Shown piece after piece: positions 44,577 to 54,521 of a stretch of 64,000 nt of DNA. The translations under genes were made by a program, and so were the position numbers. Origin of the DNA: Macrothele yani (taxonomy: Eukaryota; Arthropoda; Arachnida; Araneae; Macrothelidae); contig CM077034.1 in the NCBI GenBank assembly GCA_039090855.1, positions 14,149,970 to 14,213,969 of the forward strand, given 5' to 3'. The notes beneath the pieces are model-generated. The model ran no database searches, was not told the origin of the DNA, and saw nothing but the letters and a program-made list of their open reading frames with translations. Positions within the stretch are counted from its first letter, which is position 1, and each line of letters opens with the position of its first letter.

Positions 44577-45413
44577 AGCAAATTGAATACAAATCAAACT
44601 GAATATAAATAAAAGAAAGACCAAAGTTATGGTTTTTGAGAGAGGAACTGGAAGTACTGAATGTAATATAAGTCTAAACGGCACTGTGATTGACCAGGTG
44701 ATTGAGTTTGTGTATTTAGAAAGCATGTTTGACAGAGAGAACAAGTTGGGTGGTGAAATTAGTAGGCGAGTGAATTCTTCAATTGAAAGTCATGGTTGCT
44801 TTAGGGGGTTTTCACAGGAATGATGGGTTTTCTAGAGAGTCCTGCATGGCTGTGTATGAAAGTGTAATTGTTCCTACTCTGATGTATGGCAGAGAAACCT
44901 GGGTACTGCAGAAGAAACATAGGAGTCGTTTGTGTGCTGGAGAAATGCGTTACTTACGTGGAGTTTGTGGCAAGACACGGTCTGATTGTGTGAGGAATGA
45001 AGATGTGTTGCAGTTGTGTGATATGAAGCAAAATGTTGTTAGCAAGGTGGAGACAAATATTCTTAGGTGGTCTGGCCATATTGGAAGAACCAGTGATGAG
45101 ATGCTTACTAAGAAAATCTTTTAGCCCAAGTGGCAGGAAGGAAAGGCAGAGGAAGGCCAAGGAAGTCATGGGAGGGTCAGATTCAGGAGTGTCTGCATGA
45201 GAAGAAGATAATGAGTATGAAGTATAGAAGGTCTTGTGTATGTCGTGTGATGGATGCCAGTGAAGTCCGAGTTGTGTGTCAAAATCCCTGTAAATTGAGT
45301 TTGATACGGCAACAGTAAGTAAATAATCAGTTAAAAATCTATCTGGTAGTTTGTATTTCTTTGTGGAGCTAACCTCTTAATCTCAGAGAACAGCTTAGTG
45401 ATATGTATGTATG
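44577..45413 (+). pseudogene. LINE B, 3' part, plus strand
   Basis: Translation gives SLNGTVIDQVIEFVYLESMF, GGEISRRVNSSIES, then in a second frame IVPTLMYGRETWVLQKKHRS, EMRYLRGVCGKTRSD, RWSGHIGRTSDEMLTKKIF and a stop, with GRKGRGRPRKSWEG in yet another frame. At least two frameshifts and one stop break it. The 3' end is tctcagagaacagcttagtg and a (tgta)n tail, which a Tc1 element entered at 45414. Confidence 0.87.
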
Positions 45414-45415
45414 TA

Positions 45416-46621
45416 CACTGAAGTGCCAGAAAAACTGGTACAGACGAGCTTATTCCAAATACATAGCAACGTCACCTATGCGCGGACTCGGTTGCGTCCG
45501 GCAGTGCGTATATAAAGCGATAGACATCCTTGCCAGCTGTCAGAGCTGTTTTCTGCACGAGAATGACAAGTAATAACGATTTAAGCGATTTTCAACGCGG
45601 TGTCATAGTTGGCACTCGTGAGATGGGCCATAGTATTTCTGAGGTAGAAACGAAGTTCGGATTTTCACGGACTACCATTGCAAGGGTGTACCGTGACTAC
45701 AAGAATTCCGGCAAAACCTCCAACCTACGATACCAGTGTGACCATAAAAAGACATTGGGTGAACGTGACCATCGTCGGCTGTCAAGAATCGTTTCACGCG
45801 ACACTCTCGCAGGTATCATCTGAATTCAATGCTGGAGCCTCAACAAGCATCAGCGTCCGGACTGTGCAACGTACCCTGCACGATATGGGCTTTGGGAGCC
45901 GAAGCCCAACTCGAGTCCCCTTGATGGGTACTCGACACAGACTGAGCTATGCGCCTCGCTTGGGCATGGCAACATCGCCACTGGACACTTGATGACTGGA
46001 AACAAGTAGCCTGGTCTGACAAGTCGCGTTTCCAACTGTATCGGGCAGATGGAAGGATTCGTATATGGCGCAAACCACATGCAGCCATGGATCCCGCCTG
46101 TCAACAGGGAACTGTACCGACTGGTGGGGGGTCCGTAATGGTATGGGGTATGTTTAGCTGGACTTCACAGAGACCCCTGGTATGTCTACAAACGTCTGTG
46201 ACCGGCCAACGCTATGTGCGCATCCTTTCTGACGAGGTACATCCGTTCATGTTCTGCATTCATGCTGATGGGTTGGGCCTGTTCCAACAGGACAATGCAC
46301 CTCCACACAAGTGTCAGGATGCCACATTATGGTTAGAGGAGCATTCATCTGAGTTTGGGGTGTTGCCATTCCCACCCAAGTCCCCAGATCTGAACGTGAT
46401 AGAACACATTCGGGATGCCATGCTATCGAACGCAGGAATCCGTGACCTCGGAATACACCCGAATTGTGGAACGCTCTGCAGGAAGTATGGTGTGCATTGC
46501 CTACAGCATATTTCCAGAAGCTAGTGGAGTCCATGCCCCGTCGTAATTCTGCAGTCCTGCGCTCCCGTGGGGGACCTACCAAGTATTAGACTGGTGTACC
46601 AGTTTTTCTGGCACTTCAGTG
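45416..46621 (+). mobile_element. Tc1-like transposon, 1206 bp, inside a LINE tail
   Basis: TIRs cactgaagtgccagaaaaac (left) and its inverse ending ctggcacttcagtg (right), flanked by TA. The flanks on both sides are (gtat)n, the tail of LINE B, so it landed in the microsatellite tail. Confidence 0.95.
45563..46524 (+). pseudogene. Tc1-like transposase with two frameshifts
   Basis: ATG at 45563. The HTH region DLSDFQRGVIVGTREMGHSI and FGFSRTTIARVYRDY is in frame 1 to a stop near 45821; the middle (VRTVQRTLHDMGFGSRSPTR) is in frame 2; the catalytic core (45949-46524) is in frame 3: VAWSDKSRF (first Asp kept, following Glu replaced by Lys), LFQQDNAPPH (second Asp), FPPKSPDLNVIEH (Glu). The DDE triad survives but the frame does not. 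Confidence 0.9.
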
Positions 46622-46871
46622 TATGTATGTATGTATGCATGTTTGCTAAGAGTAAGCATACATACATATGCTGTGCCACAGAAATCAATCCATTAATTAC
46701 TACCTGGGCACATAAATAATTTCTGCACATGCCCAGCTGGGCATGTAACTTTTGAGATATCTTTCAAGCCCTGAGTATGTTATTTATGTTTCATAAGCCT
46801 ATTACTTTGATTGCGCAGTTTGTAATCAATGTGACTCTTTAACGTATTTATTTTGTTTTATCTCTTCCAAG
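46622..46871. other. LINE tail remnant and end of the intron
   Basis: The (tatg)n tail continues to about 46640; then unrecognised sequence leading to the pyrimidine tract and AG acceptor at 46870-46871. Confidence 0.6.
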
Positions 46872-46935
46872 GCTGAAGGAGCACAAACAGAAGCATGTGA
46901 GAAGTTTGAGGGCATCTCAAAGCAGGCAAAGCAAG
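46872..46935 (+). CDS. Snx6: sorting nexin SNX5/SNX6-type, internal exon B
   Basis: A 64-bp exon between an AG acceptor (tctcttccaag) and a GTAAGC donor. Phase 0 start, phase 1 end. It encodes AEGAQTEACEKFEGISKQAK plus Q and the first base of the next codon. It continues the SNX5/6 BAR domain directly after exon A (known order: KNKDV, AE, CCQKFE, ISESAKQE). The next expected residues, ELxxFKxRRVAAFRKN, were not found in the rest of the window, so the following exon is probably beyond 64000. Confidence 0.9.
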
Positions 46936-47000
46936 GTAAGCATTTCCTTCATTTTTTAACAAAACTAATTCTTTCCCAGGTGGTACAAAATGAATTGTGC

Positions 47001-48019
47001 CGCCCCGGTGGCGCAGTGGTCTAAGCGATGGCCTCTGATCATTCGTCCGTAAGGGGTCCGGGTTCGAATCCCGGTGAGGCATGGATGTTGTGTTTGTCTT
47101 ACGGCACTGGTTCTTTCCCTTCCCTGGAACCAGTGACCCTAAATTAGGGACGGGCGACTGCTTATAGCCCATTGAGTTGCTCACGGTGGTCGTTAAACCT
47201 CCAATCAATCAATGAATGGATGTTGTGTTTGTCTTACGGCACTGGCTCTCTCCTTCCGTGCAACCAGTGACCCTAGATTAGGAACGGGCGACTGCTTATA
47301 GCCCATTGAGTTGCTCACGGTGGTCGTTAAACCTCCAATCAATCAATGAATGGATGTTGTGTTTGTCTTACGGCACTGGCTCTCTCCCTTCCCTGGAACC
47401 AGTGACCCTAAATTAGGGACGGGCGACTGCTTATAGCCCATTGAGTTGCTCATGGTGGTCGTTAAACCTCCAATCAATCAATGAATGGATGTTGTGTTTG
47501 TCTTACGGCACTGGCTCTCTCCCTTCCCTGGAACCAGTGACCCTAAATTAGGGACGGGCGACTGCTTATAGCCCATTGAGTTGGTCACGGTGGTCGTTAA
47601 ACCTCCAATCAATCAATGAATGGATGTTGTGTTTGTCTTACGGCACTGGCTCTCTCCCTTCCCTGGAACCAGTGACCCTAAATTAGGGACGGGCGACTGC
47701 TTATAGCCCATTGAGTTGCTCATGGTGGTCGTTAAACCTCCAATCAATCAATGAATGGATGTTGTGTTTGTCTTACGTCACTGGCTCTCTCCCTTCCGTG
47801 CAACCAGTGACCCTAGATTAGGAACGGGCGACTGCTTATAGCCCATTGAGTTGCTCACGGTGGTCGTTAAACCTCCAATCAATCAATGAATGAATGTTGT
47901 GTTTGTCTTACGGCACTGGCTCTTTCCCTTCCCTGGAACCAGTGACCCTAAATTAGGGACGGGCGACTGCTTATAGCCCATTGAGTTGCTCACGGTGGTC
48001 GTTAAACCTCCAATCAAAA
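47001..48019 (+). mobile_element. SINE with seven tail units
   Basis: Intact A-box (47009-47019) and B-box (47061-47071). Tail units at 47081, 47216, 47350, 47485, 47620, 47755 and 47890. A perfect 14-bp target duplication aaaatgaattgtgc (46987-47000, 48020-48033). Units two and six share rare variants (ccgtgcaacc, ctagattaggaac) and units three and five share ctcatgg, which points to block duplication within the array. It lies in the next sorting nexin intron, 65 bp after exon B. Confidence 0.95.
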
Positions 48020-48118
48020 AAAATGAATTGTGCATTTTTCTACACAAAATTTTCAAGACTGGATGTACAAGAGTAATATCACACAAAATGAAGAAATATA
48101 GGTACAGCAAAAAGTATG

Positions 48119-48340
48119 TTATTCTTTCTCAAAGTATCTTCCCCCAGACGATACTCGACGGCCCCATCGTTCAGTCCATTTTTCAAAGCGTGTGGCGAAG
48201 GCATTTTGTGGAAGTTGCTTTAGCGAACCCTGTAACGTCAGCATCTGTGTTGAATTTCGTGCCACGGAACTTCTCCTTCGTTGTTGGAAACAACCAGAAA
48301 TCACACGGGGCGAGGTCAGGACTGTAGGCATGATTTCAAT
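48119..48340 (-). pseudogene. mariner transposase C-terminus
   Basis: Minus-strand reading SPDLAPCDFWLFPTTKEKF (third Asp present), then in a second frame LKQLPQNAFATRFEKWTERW and YFEKE with a stop. Typical of mariner C-termini. It could be the end of the broken mariner at 50215-53040, which lacks this part and has the same orientation. Confidence 0.82.
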
Positions 48341-48352
48341 ACTACATTTCTC

Positions 48353-48379
48353 CGCCCCGGTGGCACAGTGGTCTAAGCC
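48353..48379 (+). mobile_element. SINE head fragment
   Basis: ccgccccggtggcacagtgg followed by tctaagc, the A-box part of the tRNA-like head, ending abruptly. No tail. Confidence 0.75.
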
Positions 48380-50029
48380 AAAAAACCCTGAAGATTAAGA
48401 AAGCCTCCAAACTCGTCTGTGAAGTCAGAGCTAGTGGGCCGACCGACTCGAGCCTCGGCTCTCCGCTCGTGAAAACGCCAACGAAGTACCTCAGTGTTTA
48501 CGCAGGGAAATAATTTCTCGAGTACGATACTAGACAATTTGCGCACACAGCAATATATTGACCATGGTTTTTTTCTCTGTAATTTTTATCCTTAGGTAAC
48601 ATCGAAAGAAGATTACATTTTTAGTTTTCATTTTTTTTTCTCAGTTTACAGCAATGATACCGGTAAATCGGGGAATTCCGAAGTTTTGCTCTTGTGGTGG
48701 CAAATGATTTATGTACGGAAAACTAAATATTTCTGGAAATGTTTCCTTTTTTTTTTTTTTTTTTTTTGGCAATTTGGCTAAAGAAACAAAACAAAAACAT
48801 AGTTTTTTCACGCATAACTTGAAAACCCCAACATTTTACGTTAAGCACTTTTGCAACTATGATTTTTTTTTAAACGCGTGAATGGCGAATTTGTAGGACT
48901 TTATGAACAAAATCATTTCACATAAAACTTTTTGAAATTCTCTTCGCGTTCGATTTATTAGAAAAGAAAGACCGTTCTCTAATTACGTAACGAACGTGAA
49001 AGCAAAATTTCTGATTTAGTTAATATATTTCCTGAAAATACGGTAAGACGTGTGCTCAGATCTTGCAACTACTTGTAGAAAGTTTAAAAAAAAAAAAAAA
49101 AAAAACGTTATAAATTAAAATCCCTCAGGAAAAAGGTCTTTGTTAGATGAATATGGAAGGTATTAATTTGGATATCTTCGAATTTATCCACATAACATTA
49201 CAAACTTTATGCTGGGAAATCAGAATGTCACATCCTTTTTTCCCCCAACTTTGTAAAAACATATTTTACACAAAAGGTGTTAATTTTCTCCAGCAGTATA
49301 TTCATTATAAGGCAAACTTTTTTTTTTTTTCATTTTTCAACTGAAACTATTGAGAATATCAATTAACACATTAACAGACTCCCCCAAAAAACGGAAATTC
49401 AACAAATGTGTTCCTTCATTATGCAAAAGTACTTCCTTTTTTGCACGATGTGCTTCTTGCAGAGAGAAACGTCTCACTGCCAATATTCTTGAAGCTATCC
49501 TTATACATGTGAATGACGTGACTATGAATTCGACTAAGAACTAAAGTGCTACTTTGTAGAAGAGTTCACTGTAGATAATTCAAGTTCATAGTTTTCTAAT
49601 CGGAACCTCAAGTTAAACTTACTTTAACTTAAATTGTACGCAGAACATTCTATCGTGAGAACAATTAGGCTTAACTAGCCTTTGAATTCACGGTGGATTT
49701 AAAATCCTTTATTGGTATGGAATAAATCCATCTTCTTTGAAGGCTTTCATCTTTAGAAAAGCTGAAAACAGTGGGTTTTAGACGTGTTTGTAATTCGATC
49801 TGCATAAAAGCATCCGATATTTTCCACGAATGTTGTATAAAAACGCTAATTCACGTGCACGACAACCGAAAGCTAAACGCTGACCGATGCCGCATGAACG
49901 CGAAGCTCATATCGACGCTCCCTTTACGTTTGCCCTTTGACCCCTCTGGAGAGAGGGATTGCGATGGCCGTCTGACGGTGACGTCACACCCCTCCGCATT
50001 TCGCGCGCTGGGGCTTTCTCTCCAGGGGG
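48380..50029. other. no gene seen, AT-rich
   Basis: Poly-T at 48747-48768 and poly-A at 49086-49104; low complexity. Nothing coding recognised. The last 200 bases are GC-richer (cgcatttcgcgcgctggggc) but not recognised. Confidence 0.5.
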
Positions 50030-50214
50030 TTTTGTCTAAGCGCTGGCTTGTGACCATTCATCCAAGAAGGGTCCGGGTTCGAATCCCAGTGAAGTATGGA
50101 TGTTGCGTTTAGCTCTCTCCCTTCTCTGGAACCAGTGGCCCTAAATTAGGGATGGCTGACTGTTTATAGCCCATTGAGTTGCTCACGGTGGGCGTTAAAC
50201 CTTCATTCATAAAA
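50030..50214 (+). mobile_element. old SINE, one tail unit
   Basis: A partial head (gtctaagcgctgg, B-box GGTTCGAATCC) and one diverged tail unit (ttctctggaaccagtggccc). It separates the two halves of a mariner coding region. Confidence 0.85.
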
Positions 50215-50970
50215 AAACTGTTGAACACAAGCAGCCACATGTGGACGGGCGTTATCATGGTGTAGGGTCCACTTGCCCACCAGTTCCGGTTGCTTGATCG
50301 ATATGTGTCATCGCAGATGCTTCAAGAATGAAATGTTATACTCTGCTTTGACACTAATTTGTGGAGGAACGATCGAAGAAAATTATCATCATCACCTTCC
50401 CTGCTGATTTGGTTTGGCGGACTTTTTTGGAAGATGTGAGCCCGTGCGTTTCCAGACGCTCGTTGCACGCTTCGTGAGGGTGTCAAAATAGTGGACCCAT
50501 GTTTCATCGGCAGTTTATTACTGTGTTTAGAAAGTTTGAATCATTTTGTTTCCACTCGTGACTCACCTGAACTCTGGCTAACAATTGTTTTCTCGTCAGG
50601 TGATGAGGTACCCGTCTGGAACACGCACGATGCAGCAGTAATTTGTCGCGTAGAGTGCAGAATGCTGACATTTTTTAAATATCAGTCGACGCCGCTCACG
50701 CGTCATTCGTCGATCTCCTTGCAGGATCGCCCAAAGAGTGTTAACGATACGCTCCGTAACAACACTTTCAGGCCGAACAGGCCTATGGATTGAGTTCTCT
50801 CGACAGACGCTCTTTTTTGAAATCATGATGCCATCTAAAAATCGTTGACTCACCCAAACATTTATCTTAGTAAGCTTTTTTCATTAAATCCACCGTTTCT
50901 GGAGCTGTTTTAACCAAACGATAGCAAAATTTCATCGCACAACGCATTTCACTTCTTAACTCTGAATCAC
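50215..50970 (-). pseudogene. mariner transposase, N-terminal two thirds, decayed
   Basis: Minus-strand reading from about 50945: MRCAMKFCYRLVKTAPETV (first HTH), then shifted frames for the second HTH, then catalytic-domain text (KRA, HLPKKS region at 50320-50500) and LHHDNARPHVAACVQQFF (second Asp) at about 50215-50275, where the SINE cuts it. Several frameshifts. A hAT element lies in its 5' part (50971-52935), and sequence after the hAT (52936-53040) may be its 5' end. Confidence 0.8.
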
Positions 50971-52935
50971 CAGGGTTCCCACTCAACCTGGAAAACAGGG
51001 AAAACCTGGAATTCTCAGGGAATTTGAAAATGGTTCCAAAAATCAGGGTAAACTCAGGGGAAAATTACCTTTTTTTTTTTTTTTTTTTTTTTTTTTGTAA
51101 AAATCAATGAATACTTTATTTTGCCAAAAGTAACTTATTTTTTCAAGATTTCAAATTTTTGCTTTTAATTACTGCCTGCCTAGAATTTGGCAGACCTTAC
51201 TTTCAGTTATATTAAGTATTTCCTTTATTCTTTAAAAAAAGATGCAAAATTGAATTTTTAAAATTGCCAGTTATTAAGCTTTTGTTCAATTTCTGCAGGC
51301 AGTTGTTATAACATGGAACAATTAGGCACAATGGCTCCTGCTTGAAGAAACACTTCACAAGAGAACCAACCAAATGATGGATCAAAGTCCTTTGTCTGTT
51401 GGTTCTCTTGAAACATGTTTCTTTAAACAGAGCCATTCCATCATTAAGCTTAGCTGCATTGTGTTATAGAAAAACTGAAACTATTCAACTGACAGATTTT
51501 TTCTTACATATGACCTGTTTCTATGGGATTGTATTTACAAAATTGAATTTTTAAAATTGCCAGTTATTAAGCTTTTGTTCAATTTCTGCAGGCAGTTGTT
51601 ATAACATGGAACAATTAGGCACAATGGCTCCTGCTTGAAGAAACACTTCACAAGAGAACCAACCAAATGATGGATCAAAGTCCTTTGTCTGTTGGTTCTC
51701 TTGAAACATGTTTCTTTGAACAGAGCCATTCCATCATTAAGCTTAGCTTCATTATGTTATAGAAAAACTGAAACTATTCAACTGACAGATTTTTTCTTAC
51801 ATATGACCTGTTTCTATAGGATTGTATTTACAAAATTGAATTTTTAAAATTGCCAGTTATTAAGCTTTTGTTCAATTTCTGCAGGCAGTTGTTATAACAT
51901 GGAACAATTGGACACAATGGCTCCTGCTTGAAGAAACACTTCACAAGAGAACCAACCAAATGATGGATCAAAGTCCTTTGTATGTTGGTTCTCTTGAAAC
52001 ATGTTTCTTTGAACAGAGCCGTTCCATCATTAAGCTTAGCTGCATTATGTTATAGAAAAACTGAAACTATTCAACTGACAGATTTTTTCTTACATATGAC
52101 CTGCTTCTATGGGATTGTATTTACAAAATTGAATTTTTAAAATTGCCAGTTATTAAGCTTTTGTTCAATTTCTGCAGGCAGTTGTCATAACATGGAACAA
52201 TTAGGCACAATGGCTCCTGCTTGAAGAAACACTTCACAAGAGAACCAACCAAATGATGGATCAAAGTCCTTTGTCTGTTGGTTCTCTTGAAACATGTTTC
52301 TTTGAACAGAGCCATTCCATCATTAAGCTTAGCTGCATTGTGTTATAGAAAAACTGAAACTATTCAACTGACATATTTTTTCTTACATATGACCTGTTGC
52401 TATGGGAATGTATTTACAAATTCCGTGTGGGTAGTATTCACAAAAGTTCACGGAACTTTGGTACAGAAAATAATGTGCACAGTTAGTTGTTATTAATGAA
52501 AAGATGATGGATCAAAGTCCTTTGTCTGTTGGTTCTCTTGAAACATGTTTCTTTGAACAGAGCCAATCCATCATTAAGCTTAGCTGCATTGTGTTATAGA
52601 AAAACTGAAACTATTCAACTGACAGATTTTTTCTTACATATGACCTGTTTCTATGGGAATGTATTTACAAATTCCGTGTGGGTAGTATTCCCAAAAGTTC
52701 ACGGAACTTTGGTACAGAAAATAATGTGCACAGTTAGTTGTTATTAATGAAAAGCAGGTAATTTTATAAAGACAAATTACTTAAAGAATTTACAAGTGTG
52801 TGCTTTTGTGAGAAAAATGAATGGAATGGAATGAAACAATTCTTTGCAACATGCCGCTCTGGAAAACTTTAAAAACCACCTGGAGAACCTGGAAAAGTCA
52901 GGGAATTTTTTTATTACTTTTGAGTGGGAACCCTG
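50971..52935. mobile_element. hAT-like element with 5-bp target duplication and internal array
   Basis: Perfect 16-bp terminal inverted repeats: cagggttcccactcaa and ttgagtgggaaccctg. The 5-bp atcac occurs on both sides (50966-50970, 52936-52940). The CAGGG start is hAT-like; 8 bp is usual for hAT, and some hAT groups make 5-6 bp, so class assignment is probable. No transposase. Most of the interior is a tandem array. Confidence 0.85.
51246..52756. repeat. 293-bp units with a ~107-bp hairpin each, in the hAT element
   Basis: Marker aaaattgaatttttaaaatt at 51246, 51539, 51832 and 52125 (293 bp each), then two 251-bp shorter units (atggatcaaag at 52256 and 52504 joins). Each 293-bp unit holds an inverted repeat, for example 51331-51437: atggctcctgcttgaagaaa pairs with tttctttaaacagagccat, and the centre pairs caagagaaccaac with gttggttctcttg. 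The duplication joints of the short units lie in the hairpin loop. Confidence 0.92.
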
Positions 52936-53144
52936 ATCACTCACCTCCGTAACTGTATGGCGAAATGCAGACTTACCTTAAATAACTGCGCAATAACAAA
53001 ACCAGAATCATTTGCCATGGCTAATAACTGTTGCCATAGATACTTCCTTAATTCATTTAGTCGTCTGTGTGGTTATCTTCCCCCTTTGCACTGTTGCCAA
53101 CTTAAAAAAAATACTCTTAGTATTTATGGAATGGCCTTTGTATA

Positions 53145-54334
53145 TACTGAAGAGGAATTGAGTTAGAGATACCTGTCTAGTAACGTGTAGCACCACCTTT
53201 CGCCCTGATGACGGCGGCGATTCGTCTCGGCATGGACTCAACAAGACACCGCAAGCGTTGGGAAGCCATACGGATCCACGGCCCCTGAACAAGCTCCCAC
53301 AGTTCACGAAGATTTGATGGAAGGGGGTCATCTCTCTCGATGGCATCCCAGATGTGCTCAGGTCAGGTGATCTAGCTGGCCAAGGAAGCGAGGTCACGTC
53401 GGTGGAGTGTTCATCCAACCATTCGGATACAATTCGGGAGCTGCATTGTCTTGCTGCAGGATGAGGTCCCCAGTGGGATGTTGAAGACGCACAAACGGGA
53501 GCAAATGGTCGTCCACGATATCCCGGTAAACGTTGACCTGTGAGGGACGATGTCACACGTACCAGGGGTCCCATTTCAGTCCACGTAAACAGTCCCCAGA
53601 CGAGAATGCCACCCCCACCAGCTTGAAGAGTACCCTGCTGGCAAGAAGGATCCATCGCTTCATGTGGTTTGCGCCATACTCGTATCCTGCCATCCGCATG
53701 TACCAACGTGAATCTCGACTCATCAGTACAGGCAACATTTTCCCACATGTCTAGGGTCCAGTGGCGATGTTCCCGCGCCCATGCTAATCTTTGCACCCTG
53801 TGATGTGCGGTCAGCAGCGGTACCCTCGTGAGACGATGGCTTCTGTACCCCATAGCGAGGAGATGGTTCTGGATGGTGTGGCTGCTTACACGTTTTTGCG
53901 CACCAGCGTTAAATTGCCGAGCGATTTCTTGCACTGTGGCCCATCTATCCGCTGTTACAATGCGAGCTAGCCGACGATGACTCCGCTCATCCGCACGCTG
54001 TTGTCCACGGCAGTTGGCCCTTGCAGGGATGGTTTTGCCAGATTCGATGTGCTCACGGTGCACCCGTGACACAGTGGCTCCTGAAAATTCCAGTGCATGC
54101 ACGACTTACGAGATGGAGTGACCCATTCGTCGGGCCCCAAGAATTTGCCCACGATCAAATGCACTTGGATCCTTCGTCTTACCCATACTGCGTCCAACTC
54201 TTACTGATTCCCGTCGCATCACTCCTTATATTGTCGGATCGCTGCATACGTCATGTCGTTTCCGTTTACAGGGCCGCCCACAGCGCCACATTTGCATAAC
54301 GCCAGCTGTCTCTAATTCAATTGCTCTTCAGTGT
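53145..54334 (-). mobile_element. Tc1-like transposon, broken
   Basis: Inverted ends of about 25 bp: actgaagaggaattgagtta at the left and its partner ctctaattcaattgctcttc at the right. The exact terminal bases are uncertain by 1-2 bp because the left TA and first base are mutated. Carries one transposase gene. Confidence 0.88.
53180..54186 (-). pseudogene. Tc1-like transposase with stop and frameshifts
   Basis: ATG at 54186 (MGKTKDPSAFDRGQIL, then RRMGHSIS and a TAA where Glu is expected). The frame continues HALEFSGATVSRVHREH, RRLARIVTADRWATVQEIAR, ACTDESRFTLVHADGR (first Asp) and PLVRVTSSLTGQRL. Then the second Asp (LILQQDNAA) is in another frame, and the third residue region (WPARSPDLST) shifts again before Glu. 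Related in wording to the Tc1 at 45416-46621. Confidence 0.88.
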
Positions 54335-54521
54335 TATTGTGAAATGATGTGCACTGTGCTATTGAGTTGCAGTGGTTAGTGAGATGTAATCATGAGAACT
54401 TGTGGAAAGTACATTTTCAGTGCACTTTTAAGTCTTGATTGCAAACTTCATAAAAATGCACAGTGATCCGTTTGGGTAGGGATAATTTAAAAATGATGTT
54501 GTATAGCTTGTAACAAATCTA

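Noticed and set aside
47001..47085. tRNA gene (A-box and B-box exact)
   Set aside because: The same head recurs in front of tail units at several loci with target duplications; it is a SINE promoter, not a tRNA gene, and I see no normal acceptor stem pairing or tRNA length.
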